Source of the DNA: an uncultured Acetatifactor sp.
Lineage (GTDB): Bacteria; Bacillota; Clostridia; Lachnospirales; Lachnospiraceae
Assembly: GCA_934436245.1 (NCBI GenBank)
Contig: CAKSAM010000018.1
Location: 1-49,182 of the forward strand
Direction: 5' to 3'
DNA length: 49,182 nt
The notes below the pieces were generated by a model, which did no database searches, had not been told where the DNA came from, and saw only the letters and a program-made list of their open reading frames with translations. Both the position numbers and the translations under genes were made by a program. Positions 15,389 through 22,913 of the stretch are shown here, one piece after another (the first letter of the stretch is position 1; every line of letters begins with the position of its first letter).

Positions 15389-16774
15389 CTATGACTGCTG
15401 TTGCAATAACAACCTGTCAAACTCTTCCACGGGCATCGGGCGGTAGAATAAAAAGCCCTGTACATCAGTACAATTACAGCCTAACAGAAACTTCTTCTGC
15501 TCTTCCGTCTCCACACCTTCAATGATGATATGTGCTCCCAGCTGCTGCAGCATGGCAATGGTGTTGCGGATAATGATCTGACTCTTATCTTTCTCCAGAT
15601 CCCGGATGAATTCCCGGTCGATCTTAATCTCATCCAATGTCTGATTCTTTAACATGTTCATAGTAGAATACCCGGTACCGAAATCATCCATGGATACTAA
15701 AAAACCCTGGGACCTCAGATTCTCCATTCTCTGATACATGCCTTTTTCATCCTCCAGAAAAGCGCTTTCCGTCAGCTCCAGCGGAACAAACTGTGCAGGA
15801 ATATCGTATTTTTCCCGAAGCCGGATCAGGTTCTCCGCAAGCCTGGTGTCATAAGCATGCAGTCTGGATACATTAATGGAGACAGGCACCAGTTCTCTGC
15901 CTTCTTCTTTCAATTTTCCAAGATAGGCAAATACCTTTTCCCAGATATATTCATCCACATTAATGATAAAACCGTTTTTCTCTAACACGGGAATAAATTC
16001 TCCCGGAGGTACCAGTCCTTTTTCCGGATGCAGCCAGCGCACCAGTGCTTCCCCTCCTATGATCTGTCCGGTACTCATGTTTACCTTCGGCTGCACATAC
16101 AGAAGCAGTTCTCCATTCTCCAAAGCACCGACAATATCATTCTCCACCTGCCGCTCACGCATCAGCTGTCTGCGCATTTTTTCATCGAAAATGGCATAGG
16201 TCTGGTACACTTTTCCTTTAATGCTCTTCATTGCCATGGTGGCGCAATCTTTCAGATAGCTGACAGCAGGCTCCCGCTCCTGAGACACACCGATGCCGAA
16301 AGATGGCTGCACTTTATATGTGAAAGGAAATTCATCAATCTTTTTTCTGATCTCCTTTACTATCTCCTCAAGTTCTTCTGTTTTCCCGTAGCTGGTGCAA
16401 AGACAGAAAATATCCGCTCTCGCATGACAGGCATAGGTGTCCCTACGATGGTCTTCATATTCCTGAAAACAGTCTGCAATGAATTTCAACAGTCTGTCGC
16501 CTTCACTTCTGCCGCAAAATTCATTCACGGCCTTAAACTGCACAATATCCATGATCACCACGCTGTATTTTTTATCCGGCTGTGATTTGATCATTTCTCC
16601 ACAGAGATAAAAAAAGGATTTCATATTATGCAGATTTGTTAACCCATTACGATTCTCGTCCACATTGCTCTCCGCCATTTTGCGAAGGGAATAGAGATAG
16701 AGTTCTTCTTTTCCTGCGTCCGTAGTCTGTGGGGATGCCTCCACTACTTCTTCTCTCGCTCTCTGATATGCCAT
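15389..16774 (-). CDS. GGDEF-EAL protein: degenerate GGDEF, intact c-di-GMP phosphodiesterase
   Basis: 461 cytosolic residues, no membrane segment. Residues about 40-195 have the GGDEF fold ('NGLTNLHNMKSF', 'VVIMDIVQFKAVNE') but the signature loop is 'ARADIF' (118-123) in place of GGDEF, so cyclase activity is not expected. Residues about 210-461 are an EAL domain with 'GGEALVRW' (240-247), 'ELTES', 'DDFGTGYS' (363-370), 'EIKID' and 'EGVET' (419-423), the residues known to bind metal and c-di-GMP, so it should hydrolyse c-di-GMP. GAGG precedes the start. It is the gene immediately upstream of the pilus operon, with its own promoter and terminator. Confidence 0.92.
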   Translation of the reverse strand: MAYQRAREEVVEASPQTTDAGKEELYLYSLRKMAESNVDENRNGLTNLHNMKSFFYLCGEMIKSQPDKKYSVVIMDIVQFKAVNEFCGRSEGDRLLKFIADCFQEYEDHRRDTYACHARADIFCLCTSYGKTEELEEIVKEIRKKIDEFPFTYKVQPSFGIGVSQEREPAVSYLKDCATMAMKSIKGKVYQTYAIFDEKMRRQLMRERQVENDIVGALENGELLLYVQPKVNMSTGQIIGGEALVRWLHPEKGLVPPGEFIPVLEKNGFIINVDEYIWEKVFAYLGKLKEEGRELVPVSINVSRLHAYDTRLAENLIRLREKYDIPAQFVPLELTESAFLEDEKGMYQRMENLRSQGFLVSMDDFGTGYSTMNMLKNQTLDEIKIDREFIRDLEKDKSQIIIRNTIAMLQQLGAHIIIEGVETEEQKKFLLGCNCTDVQGFLFYRPMPVEEFDRLLLQQQS

Positions 16775-16820
16775 AAGTATTCCTCTTATGTTAGTTTACT
16801 CCCCTCATAGAACTGCTGCC

Positions 16821-16890
16821 CTGCCTGCAGGCAGCCTGTCAGTATCCCTATGGGTGAGTTTATTATACCTTATTTTGTTAATTTTTTCCA
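16821..16890 (-). promoter_or_regulatory. Promoter and palindromic leader of the GGDEF-EAL gene
   Basis: Minus-strand -35 TGGAAA (16885-16890), 17-bp spacer, -10 TATAAT (16862-16867). In the leader is a perfect 14-bp palindrome CTGCCTGCAGGCAG (16821-16834), a possible operator or RNA hairpin. Confidence 0.65.
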
Positions 16891-16907
16891 CCTTATGAGG
16901 GTTTTTA

Positions 16908-16935
16908 TTGTATTTTATTAGGAAAATGGTATAAT
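16908..16935 (+). promoter_or_regulatory. Promoter of the small membrane peptide gene
   Basis: -35 TTGTAT (16908-16913), 16-bp spacer and perfect -10 TATAAT (16930-16935), about 45 bases before the 37-codon gene and divergent from the GGDEF-EAL promoter. Confidence 0.7.
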
Positions 16936-16979
16936 ATGTGTAACTATTCAGAGTCAAGCATCAAAAAGGAGTGTACCTT

Positions 16980-17093
16980 ATGTTTTTACTTTTGGCCGGT
17001 GGGCTTTTAATTATCCTTTTGGCAGTCGTGATCGCTGTCGTATCTTCTGTAGTTTCCGCTGTTGCAGCAGCTACCGACGATGCAGAAGACTGA
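16980..17093 (+). CDS. 37-residue single-span membrane peptide, unknown function
   Basis: Short frame that begins MFLLLAGGLL, continues as one hydrophobic helix of about 24 residues rich in Val/Ile/Leu, then a small Ala-rich stretch and an acidic tail TDDAED. It is supported as a real gene by three signals in register: a TATAAT promoter, an AAAGGAG Shine-Dalgarno eight bases before the ATG, and a strong terminator that starts at the stop codon. No family was recognised. It could be a small regulatory membrane protein or a hydrophobic toxin; the acidic tail and lack of basic residues argue mildly against a type I toxin. Confidence 0.7.
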   Translation: MFLLLAGGLLIILLAVVIAVVSSVVSAVAAATDDAED

Positions 17094-17128
17094 CATTCCG
17101 GACTTCGGACTGTCAGTTTTCTTTTTTT
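17089..17128 (+). terminator. Terminator of the small membrane peptide gene
   Basis: Two-part stem: ACTGACA (17089-17095) with TGTCAGT (17111-17117) and, inside, TCCG with CGGA around a GACTT loop. It is followed by a long T-rich tract. The stem overlaps the last codons and stop of the peptide gene. Confidence 0.88.
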
Positions 17129-17133
17129 TGCAA

Positions 17134-17277
17134 TTACCACTCTACTACCAGATCCGCATGAGCCAGCGTGGACTTACGGTGCGCAATCACAATAGTGGTA
17201 CGCCCCGTCATCATTCTGCCCAATGCCTCATTTACCAATTTTTCTGATGCATTTAAAAAATTGTTGGTGTTTCCCCA
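17134..17277 (-). pseudogene. Remnant of an ABC exporter ATPase C-terminus
   Basis: On the minus strand about 46 codons read '[19 protein letters not shown]' then '[20 protein letters not shown]' and a stop at 17134-17136. This matches the end of the nucleotide-binding domain of ABCB/MsbA-type exporters, including the H-loop His in 'IAHR'. Upstream of it there is an in-frame stop, no start codon, and no Walker A, signature or Walker B, so it is a decayed fragment. It implies a lost exporter gene, perhaps through deletion, between the peptide gene and the ABC-F gene. Confidence 0.8.
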
Positions 17278-17304
17278 CTAAAGTACAGAAAACAGACAAA
17301 TAAA

Positions 17305-17332
17305 TAAAAAAGCAGACTTTTTTTCGTCTGCT
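17305..17332 (-). terminator. Terminator of the ABC-F gene
   Basis: Stem AGCAGAC / GTCTGCT (17311-17317 with 17326-17332), eight-base loop, with a T-run on the minus strand (17310-17305). It lies about 60 bp past the ABC-F stop. Confidence 0.85.
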
Positions 17333-17392
17333 CCTTTAAGTTCATATATCTTTTTCGTAATTACAGCATCCTTGACTTGGTCACTGACTTAG

Positions 17393-19213
17393 TCACTGCT
17401 CCGCAATTCTTGCCGCCAGATCTTCTAAGTACATCCAGCGTTCCATTTTTTCTTCCAGCTGCTGTTCCGCAGCTTCTTTTTCTTTCGTCAGTTCATTCAA
17501 TTTCACAAAATCACTGGCATATTTTGAAAAATCTGCTTCCAATGTTGCTATTTTCTGTTCTAACGCCGCCATTTCTCCTTCAATGGATTCATAGTCTTTC
17601 TGTTCCTGGTAAGTGAATTTTAATTTGCGCTTCTGTCCGCTCTTCCAGTTTTTAGAAGTATTCTCCTCATCGGCGTTCTTCGGCTGGGATGCTGCCGCCG
17701 CTCCCGTGCTCTCTGCGGTTCCTTCTGCGGCTTTTCTATTGGCATAATCCGTGTAGCCGCCCTCGTACTGCACCATGTGGGTATCTTCCAAGGCGAAGAT
17801 CCTGCGGACCACACGATCCAGGAAATAACGGTCATGGGACACGACAATAACGATTCCCGGGAAGGTATCCAGATAATCTTCCAGCACCTGTAGGGTGGCA
17901 ATGTCCAGGTCGTTGGTAGGCTCATCCAAAATCAAAACATTCGGTGCCCCCATCAGAACCTTGCATAACTGCAATCTGCGCCGTTCTCCGCCGGACAGTT
18001 TCCCCAGCTGTCCATACTGGTCTTCACCGGAAAACAAGAACCGCTCCAGCATTCTCGCTGCCGTGATCTGTCCGTCCTCCGTGGTAATATATTCTGCAAC
18101 GTCCCGGATGTAATCAATGACTCTCTGCTCCGGATGCATCATGGTGTCGTCGATCTCCTGGGCATAATATCCCAGCTTCACAGTCTGTCCGATCTCGATA
18201 TGACCGCTGTCCGGTGTCACTTCTCCCAGGATCATTTTCATCAGGGTCGTCTTACCGCTTCCATTGGGTCCGATGAAACCCACTCTGTCATCCTTGCCGA
18301 ACAGATAGGTAAAATCGCGGATCAGGACCTTATCCCCGTAACTCTTGGACACATTCTCGATCTCCACGGTAGTCCGGCCAAGTCTCGATGCCGCGGAGGT
18401 CAGTTCCACCTTGCCGTCCGTCACCGACCCTTTGACATTTTTCAGTTCCTCGAAACGCTGCAATCTCGCCTTCTGCTTCGTGGAACGGGCTCTGGCACCC
18501 CTCTGTACCCAGGCAAGCTCATTTCGTAAAATGTTCAGACGCTTTTTCTCGCTGGCCTGTGCCATCTCTTCCCGCTGCATTTTCAGTTCCAGATAACCGG
18601 AATAGTTGGCATCATAGGAATAGATCTTCCCCTTGTCCAGCTCCAGGATCCGGTCGGTAACACTGTCCAGAAAATACCGGTCATGAGTGACCATGATCAT
18701 GGCGCCTTTGCGGCGGCGCAGCTGCTCCTCCAGCCAGTCGGACATAGAATTGTCCAGATGGTTGGTAGGCTCATCCAATAATAAAATTTCTGCCGGAGAC
18801 AACAGTACCGATACCAGTGCCAGACGCTTACGCTGCCCACCGGACAGCTGCCCACAGGGCTGATCAAATTCTGTAACCCCCAGCTTCGTCAGCATGCTTT
18901 TGGCATCCGCCTCGATGGTTCCGGCGTTTTCCTCCACACGGTTGCCCCGGAGCACTGCCTCCAGCACGGTCTCCTCCGGTGCGAACTCCGGATTCTGGGG
19001 CAGATAACGCACCAGACAGTGATTTGCCTTGATCACAGTACCATCATCGGCCTCCTCTAATCCGGCAACAATCTTCAGTAATGTGGATTTCCCCGTTCCG
19101 TTAATACCAATGATTCCGGCTTTTTCTCCTTCCTGTAAGAAAAAGGAAGCTCCGTCGAAAATCTTGCGGATGCCATAGCTTTTGGTGATATTATCAACAG
19201 TCAATATATTCAT
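17393..19213 (-). CDS. ABC-F family ATPase (Uup-like)
   Basis: 606 residues with two nucleotide-binding domains and no membrane segment. Domain 1: Walker A 'GINGTGKST', 'LSGGQRKR', 'LLLDEPTNHLD'. A linker with 'ELAWVQRGARARSTKQKAR' is the P-site tRNA interaction motif of ABC-F proteins. Domain 2: 'GPNGSGKTT', 'LSGGERRR', 'LILDEPTNDLD'. The C-terminus (about 530-606) is a coiled coil like the Uup C-terminal domain. ABC-F factors act on the ribosome; this subgroup is more often housekeeping than antibiotic resistance, but that cannot be settled here. A Thr/Ser/Ala-rich stretch joins domain 2 to the coiled coil. Its leader has a strong hairpin. Confidence 0.93.
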   Translation of the reverse strand: MNILTVDNITKSYGIRKIFDGASFFLQEGEKAGIIGINGTGKSTLLKIVAGLEEADDGTVIKANHCLVRYLPQNPEFAPEETVLEAVLRGNRVEENAGTIEADAKSMLTKLGVTEFDQPCGQLSGGQRKRLALVSVLLSPAEILLLDEPTNHLDNSMSDWLEEQLRRRKGAMIMVTHDRYFLDSVTDRILELDKGKIYSYDANYSGYLELKMQREEMAQASEKKRLNILRNELAWVQRGARARSTKQKARLQRFEELKNVKGSVTDGKVELTSAASRLGRTTVEIENVSKSYGDKVLIRDFTYLFGKDDRVGFIGPNGSGKTTLMKMILGEVTPDSGHIEIGQTVKLGYYAQEIDDTMMHPEQRVIDYIRDVAEYITTEDGQITAARMLERFLFSGEDQYGQLGKLSGGERRRLQLCKVLMGAPNVLILDEPTNDLDIATLQVLEDYLDTFPGIVIVVSHDRYFLDRVVRRIFALEDTHMVQYEGGYTDYANRKAAEGTAESTGAAAASQPKNADEENTSKNWKSGQKRKLKFTYQEQKDYESIEGEMAALEQKIATLEADFSKYASDFVKLNELTKEKEAAEQQLEEKMERWMYLEDLAARIAEQ

Positions 19214-19256
19214 CTGTACTACCTCATGTTTTCAGAATTATTTTTCAGAGTTAATG

Positions 19257-19283
19257 ATCCGGATAGCTCATCCGGATTTTTTC
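19257..19283. repeat. Doubled 8-bp palindrome in the ABC-F leader
   Basis: ATCCGGAT, itself a palindrome, occurs at 19257-19264 and 19270-19277, so the two copies are both direct and inverted repeats with a five-base loop. On the plus strand it is followed by six T residues like a terminator, yet no plus-strand gene lies upstream. On the minus strand it lies in the untranslated leader of the ABC-F gene, where attenuation is known for some family members. Confidence 0.6.
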
Positions 19284-19310
19284 TCAAAGAATCGCATCTT
19301 TTTTCGTGCG

Positions 19311-19338
19311 GTGACTCACAAATGTAGTATACTATAAA
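19311..19338 (+). promoter_or_regulatory. Candidate promoter of the GH2 gene
   Basis: -35 GTGACT (19311-19316), 16-bp spacer, -10 TATAAA (19333-19338), followed by a GAAAGAAGG ribosome site. The alternating TATACTATA stretch could also serve a minus-strand promoter for the ABC-F gene. Confidence 0.55.
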
Positions 19339-19367
19339 TAATCTATTTTAGGAAAGAAGGTTTTCGC

Positions 19368-21356
19368 ATGAACTTAAAAGATGCTGCTGCGAATCTGAAT
19401 CAGGCACACCCGGAAGACACCCTGCATCCCCTATACACTCCCTGGGGGGAATCACTTGTACGATCCGGTTCCTATGACGATATCCTGTCCGAATATCCCC
19501 GCCCACAGATGAGGCGGACAGATTATCATATGCTCAACGGTCTCTGGGAATATGCTTTTGTGCCTGCGGACGGCAGTAAGGCTTCGGAGAATCCTGCATC
19601 TTTTACCGCCCAGGGGATCATCCGGGTCCCTTTTTCGCCGGAATGTCTGCTCTCCGGAGTAAACAGAAGACTGGAACCCACGGAGTACCTGTGGTATCAT
19701 AGAGAACTTTCTTTTTCCCCGGAAGAACTTTCCAAAAAAGAGGAAAATATGCACTGCATTCTGCATTTTGACGCAGTAGATCAGGAGGCAGCCGTCTTCC
19801 TCGGCACAAAAAAGCTTGGCACTCACAGCGGCGGCTACCTTCCTTTTTCCTTAGACATCACAGAATATGTAAACGCAGATCCGGTATCTCTCTATGTAAA
19901 AGTCCGGGATCTGACCGACACCGGTTACGCCACCAGAGGAAAGCAGACCCTGAACCGCGGCGGCATGTTCTACACCGCCCAAAGCGGCATCTGGCAGAGT
20001 GTCTGGTACGAATGGGTTCCGGAAAACTATGTGATCAATTATAGGATCACCCCTCAGTATGACAAGGCTTCCGTAACCTTCATCCTGTGTTCTCCGAAGC
20101 CGTTCAACCATCTGGAATTCCGGGTAAGCACCCCCTCCTGCGACGGAACCCTTGCGCAAGGAAATACTGGTTCACTCATGCGGATGCGTGTACATAAAAT
20201 TTCTGAGCAACAGGATCCCTTTGGACTCACTCACACCACGGTAGTTCTTTCTTTTCCCGCCAGCATCACCTATTCCGCTGTCGATACCGCAGAGTTCCCG
20301 GAGCCTGTGAATTTCAAGCCCTGGAGCCCGGAACGACCCTGGCTGTATCCTTTTACCCTGACCGCCGATAGCGATACGGTGGAAGGGTATTTTGCCATGC
20401 GCTGCTACTCCGTAGAGCGAGATTCTAAGGGCGTCCCTCGCTTCTGTCTGAATCATAAGCCCTATTTTCTCCACGGGATCCTGGATCAGGGCTACTGGTC
20501 CGACGGGCTGATGACCGCTCCCTGCGATGAGGCCTTTGTCTATGATATTAACCTCACAAAAGGGCTGGGCTTCAACATGCTCCGGAAACATATCAAGATC
20601 GAGTCTCTGCGCTGGTATTATCACTGCGATCGTCTGGGAATGATCGTATGGCAGGATATGGTCAGCGGCGGCTCTACCTATCATATGCCCTGGGTATGTT
20701 ACATGCCCACGCTGTTCCCCCATATGTCCGCCCACACGAAGGACAATCATTATGAGCTATTCTCCCGTGGCTCCGAGGAAGGCCGGAAAAGCTGGGAGCA
20801 GGAGTGTCTGGACACCATTGACCATCTGTACAATGCGCCTTCCATCGCTGTGTGGGTACCGTTTAACGAAGGCTGGGGGCAGTTCGATGCCGCCCGTATT
20901 GCGAAAATGGTGGCAAGAAAAGACCCCACCCGTCCGGTAGATCATGCCAGCGGCTGGTTCGACCAGAAAGGTGGGGATTTCCGCAGTATTCATAATTATT
21001 TCCGTCCGTTGCAGGTGAAGCTGGACGGGAAACGTGCTTTCGTCATCTCGGAATATGGTGGCTACGCCTGCCACATCGACGGGCATTCCAGTGTGGATCG
21101 GGTCTACGGATATCAGAAATATGACACCCCGGAGAACATGGCTGCTGCCCTGAAGCAGTTATTTTCCAAACAATTATTTCCTCTGATCTCCCGGGGGTTG
21201 AGCGGTGCGGTATACACGCAGCTGTCCGATGTAGAGGAAGAGGTGAACGGTCTGGTGACTTACGACCGGCGTATCGTCAAACTGCCTGTGGGACATCCGT
21301 TTGCGGCGCCATCCTCTTTTGCAGCACCTTACTCACATGGAAATAAGCCGGAATAA
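19368..21356 (+). CDS. Glycoside hydrolase family 2 protein
   Basis: 662 residues, no signal peptide, so cytosolic. Order: N-terminal sugar-binding jelly roll (about 45-215; 'LNGLWEYAF', 'GGYLPFSLDITEYV'), an immunoglobulin-like domain (about 220-345), and a TIM-barrel catalytic domain from about 350. The likely acid/base is Glu501 in 'VPFNEGWGQFD' and the nucleophile Glu562 in 'VISEYGGYA', both at the positions used by GH2 beta-galactosidases, mannosidases and glucuronidases. Which sugar it cuts cannot be read from sequence. A monocistronic gene by appearance; its last 80 bp overlap the end of the convergent MATE gene. Confidence 0.9.
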   Translation: MNLKDAAANLNQAHPEDTLHPLYTPWGESLVRSGSYDDILSEYPRPQMRRTDYHMLNGLWEYAFVPADGSKASENPASFTAQGIIRVPFSPECLLSGVNRRLEPTEYLWYHRELSFSPEELSKKEENMHCILHFDAVDQEAAVFLGTKKLGTHSGGYLPFSLDITEYVNADPVSLYVKVRDLTDTGYATRGKQTLNRGGMFYTAQSGIWQSVWYEWVPENYVINYRITPQYDKASVTFILCSPKPFNHLEFRVSTPSCDGTLAQGNTGSLMRMRVHKISEQQDPFGLTHTTVVLSFPASITYSAVDTAEFPEPVNFKPWSPERPWLYPFTLTADSDTVEGYFAMRCYSVERDSKGVPRFCLNHKPYFLHGILDQGYWSDGLMTAPCDEAFVYDINLTKGLGFNMLRKHIKIESLRWYYHCDRLGMIVWQDMVSGGSTYHMPWVCYMPTLFPHMSAHTKDNHYELFSRGSEEGRKSWEQECLDTIDHLYNAPSIAVWVPFNEGWGQFDAARIAKMVARKDPTRPVDHASGWFDQKGGDFRSIHNYFRPLQVKLDGKRAFVISEYGGYACHIDGHSSVDRVYGYQKYDTPENMAAALKQLFSKQLFPLISRGLSGAVYTQLSDVEEEVNGLVTYDRRIVKLPVGHPFAAPSSFAAPYSHGNKPE

Positions 21357-22641
21357 GGAATGCATCCGCCATGATCCAGGCAATAGGACTGCCCAGGCAT
21401 ACCCCGGTGAAGCCGATGAGTGGCACCAGCCCAAAGCCTGCCAGGGATCTTGCGATCATTTCGAAGACACCTGCTAAAATGGCGAACTTCGGGAAGCCCA
21501 TGCCCTGGATCAGGAAACGGACAATATTCACTAATGCCAACGGAATATAGAATGCCGTATTCCATAATAAGAAAGCACGCACGTTGGCAATGATCTCCGC
21601 TTCGCCGCTGTCCACGAACAGCTGTGCCAGCGGGCCGCCGAAAAATACAGCAATCAAAAATGCAATCACAGAATATCCTACCCCCAGTATTACGCAGGCT
21701 TTCAGTCCTTTGCCAAGACGTTCCAGTTTACCGGCACCCACATTCTGTCCACCGTAGGTCGCCATGGTGGAACCCATGGCATCAAAGGGGCATGCCAGGA
21801 AGTTGCCGATCTTGCCGCCTGCGGTCATGGCTGCAACTGCCGCAGAACCTAAGGTGTTGGCTGCAGTCTGTAAGATTACACTGCCAATGGCGGTAATGGA
21901 ATACTGCAGTCCCATAGGAACTCCCATACCGCACAGCACCATCATCATATGACCGTCCATCTTCCATTCTTCCTTGCGAATCCGCAGGATCTCGAATTTT
22001 TTCACCATATAGATCAAGCAGGCCACACCTGAAACCCCCTGAGAAATTACCGTTGCCCAGGCTGCCCCCGCCACACCCATGTGCAGGGATATGATAAAAT
22101 ACAGATCCAGCACAATGTTGATGACGGAAGAAAGCACTAAGAATACCACAGGAGTCTTGCTGTCGCCGGTGGCACGGATCACGCCTGCCACGATATTATA
22201 CAGATACACTGTAGGGATACCGATGAAAATAATAAAAATATAATCATAAGCCCCATCAATAATATTCGAAGGGGTCTTCATCCATACCAGAATGTCCCGG
22301 CACAAAATTGCCGTCACCACCGTCATAACCACGGAAAATGCCAGTCCCAGCCAGGCACAGTTAGCCACGTATTTACGCATGCCAACATAATCTCCGGCAC
22401 CGAATTTATGAGATACAGGGATGGCAAATCCGTTGCAGACACCCATGCAGAAACCAATCACCAGAAAGTTGATGGATCCTGTAGCGCCTACCGCCGCCAG
22501 ATCATCCACGCCAAGAAAACGTCCTACGATCATGGTGTCCACCAGATTGTAGAACTGTTGGAATAAAAATCCGAATAATAACGGCACAGCAAAGCTGATG
22601 ATAAGTTTCATGGGGCTTCCTTTTGTCAGGTCTTTTGTCAT
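21277..22641 (-). CDS. MATE family efflux transporter
   Basis: 454 residues, about twelve membrane helices in two similar halves. It has the family's start 'MTKDLTKGSPMKLIISFAVP', 'QQFYNLVDTMIVGRFLG' and 'AVGATGSINF', and later 'GIPTVYLYNIVAGVIRATGD'. MATE pumps export drugs or metabolites using a sodium or proton gradient. GAGAGGAAATTATC supplies the ribosome site. Its 3' end runs 80 bp into the GH2 gene. A second, related MATE gene lies at 46.8-48.2 kb. Confidence 0.93.
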   Translation of the reverse strand: MTKDLTKGSPMKLIISFAVPLLFGFLFQQFYNLVDTMIVGRFLGVDDLAAVGATGSINFLVIGFCMGVCNGFAIPVSHKFGAGDYVGMRKYVANCAWLGLAFSVVMTVVTAILCRDILVWMKTPSNIIDGAYDYIFIIFIGIPTVYLYNIVAGVIRATGDSKTPVVFLVLSSVINIVLDLYFIISLHMGVAGAAWATVISQGVSGVACLIYMVKKFEILRIRKEEWKMDGHMMMVLCGMGVPMGLQYSITAIGSVILQTAANTLGSAAVAAMTAGGKIGNFLACPFDAMGSTMATYGGQNVGAGKLERLGKGLKACVILGVGYSVIAFLIAVFFGGPLAQLFVDSGEAEIIANVRAFLLWNTAFYIPLALVNIVRFLIQGMGFPKFAILAGVFEMIARSLAGFGLVPLIGFTGVCLGSPIAWIMADAFLIPAYFHVSKVLQKRMAPQTDVPQAV

Positions 22642-22730
22642 GATAATTTCCTCTCTGAATTTTCCTTATAAATACTTTATCTATCCGTGTTTTCTGTTAT
22701 TTTCTAAAGTTCTTTCTTTCTATCGTTGAG

Positions 22731-22759
22731 AGTATATACGCAGCATTTCAAAATTGCAA
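22731..22759 (-). promoter_or_regulatory. Promoter of the first MATE gene
   Basis: Minus-strand -35 TTGCAA (22754-22759), 17-bp spacer, -10 TATACT (22731-22736), about 90 bases before the start codon. Confidence 0.75.
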
Positions 22760-22842
22760 TATTTTTTTGTAGATTTTATATTTTTTGTTATACTGATTTT
22801 GTTATAATTTTGACAAGATATTTTCTAGGAGAGGGGAACTAA

Positions 22843-22874
22843 AGGCCCCTGCCGGGTAATCCCGGCAGAGGCCT
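22843..22874. terminator. GC-rich hairpin after the sugar operon
   Basis: Stem of 13 pairs with one mismatch: GGCC-CTGCCGGG with CCCGGCAG-GGCC, TAAT loop. It follows the isomerase stop on the minus strand, where the T-tract is short, while on the plus strand it is followed by TCTTTTATTG. It probably ends the sugar operon and could also end a plus-strand transcript. Confidence 0.8.
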
Positions 22875-22913
22875 CTTTTATTGTCTATTCGTTATGTATA
22901 TTACGATTCCACC

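Noticed and set aside
16908..17128. Type I toxin-antitoxin pair at the small membrane peptide
   Set aside because: The peptide is hydrophobic, but no antisense promoter or repeat copy was seen and the tail is acidic; not enough to call a toxin.
20172..20750. 192-codon minus-strand open frame inside the GH2 gene
   Set aside because: Antisense to a well-conserved catalytic region and no ribosome site of note.
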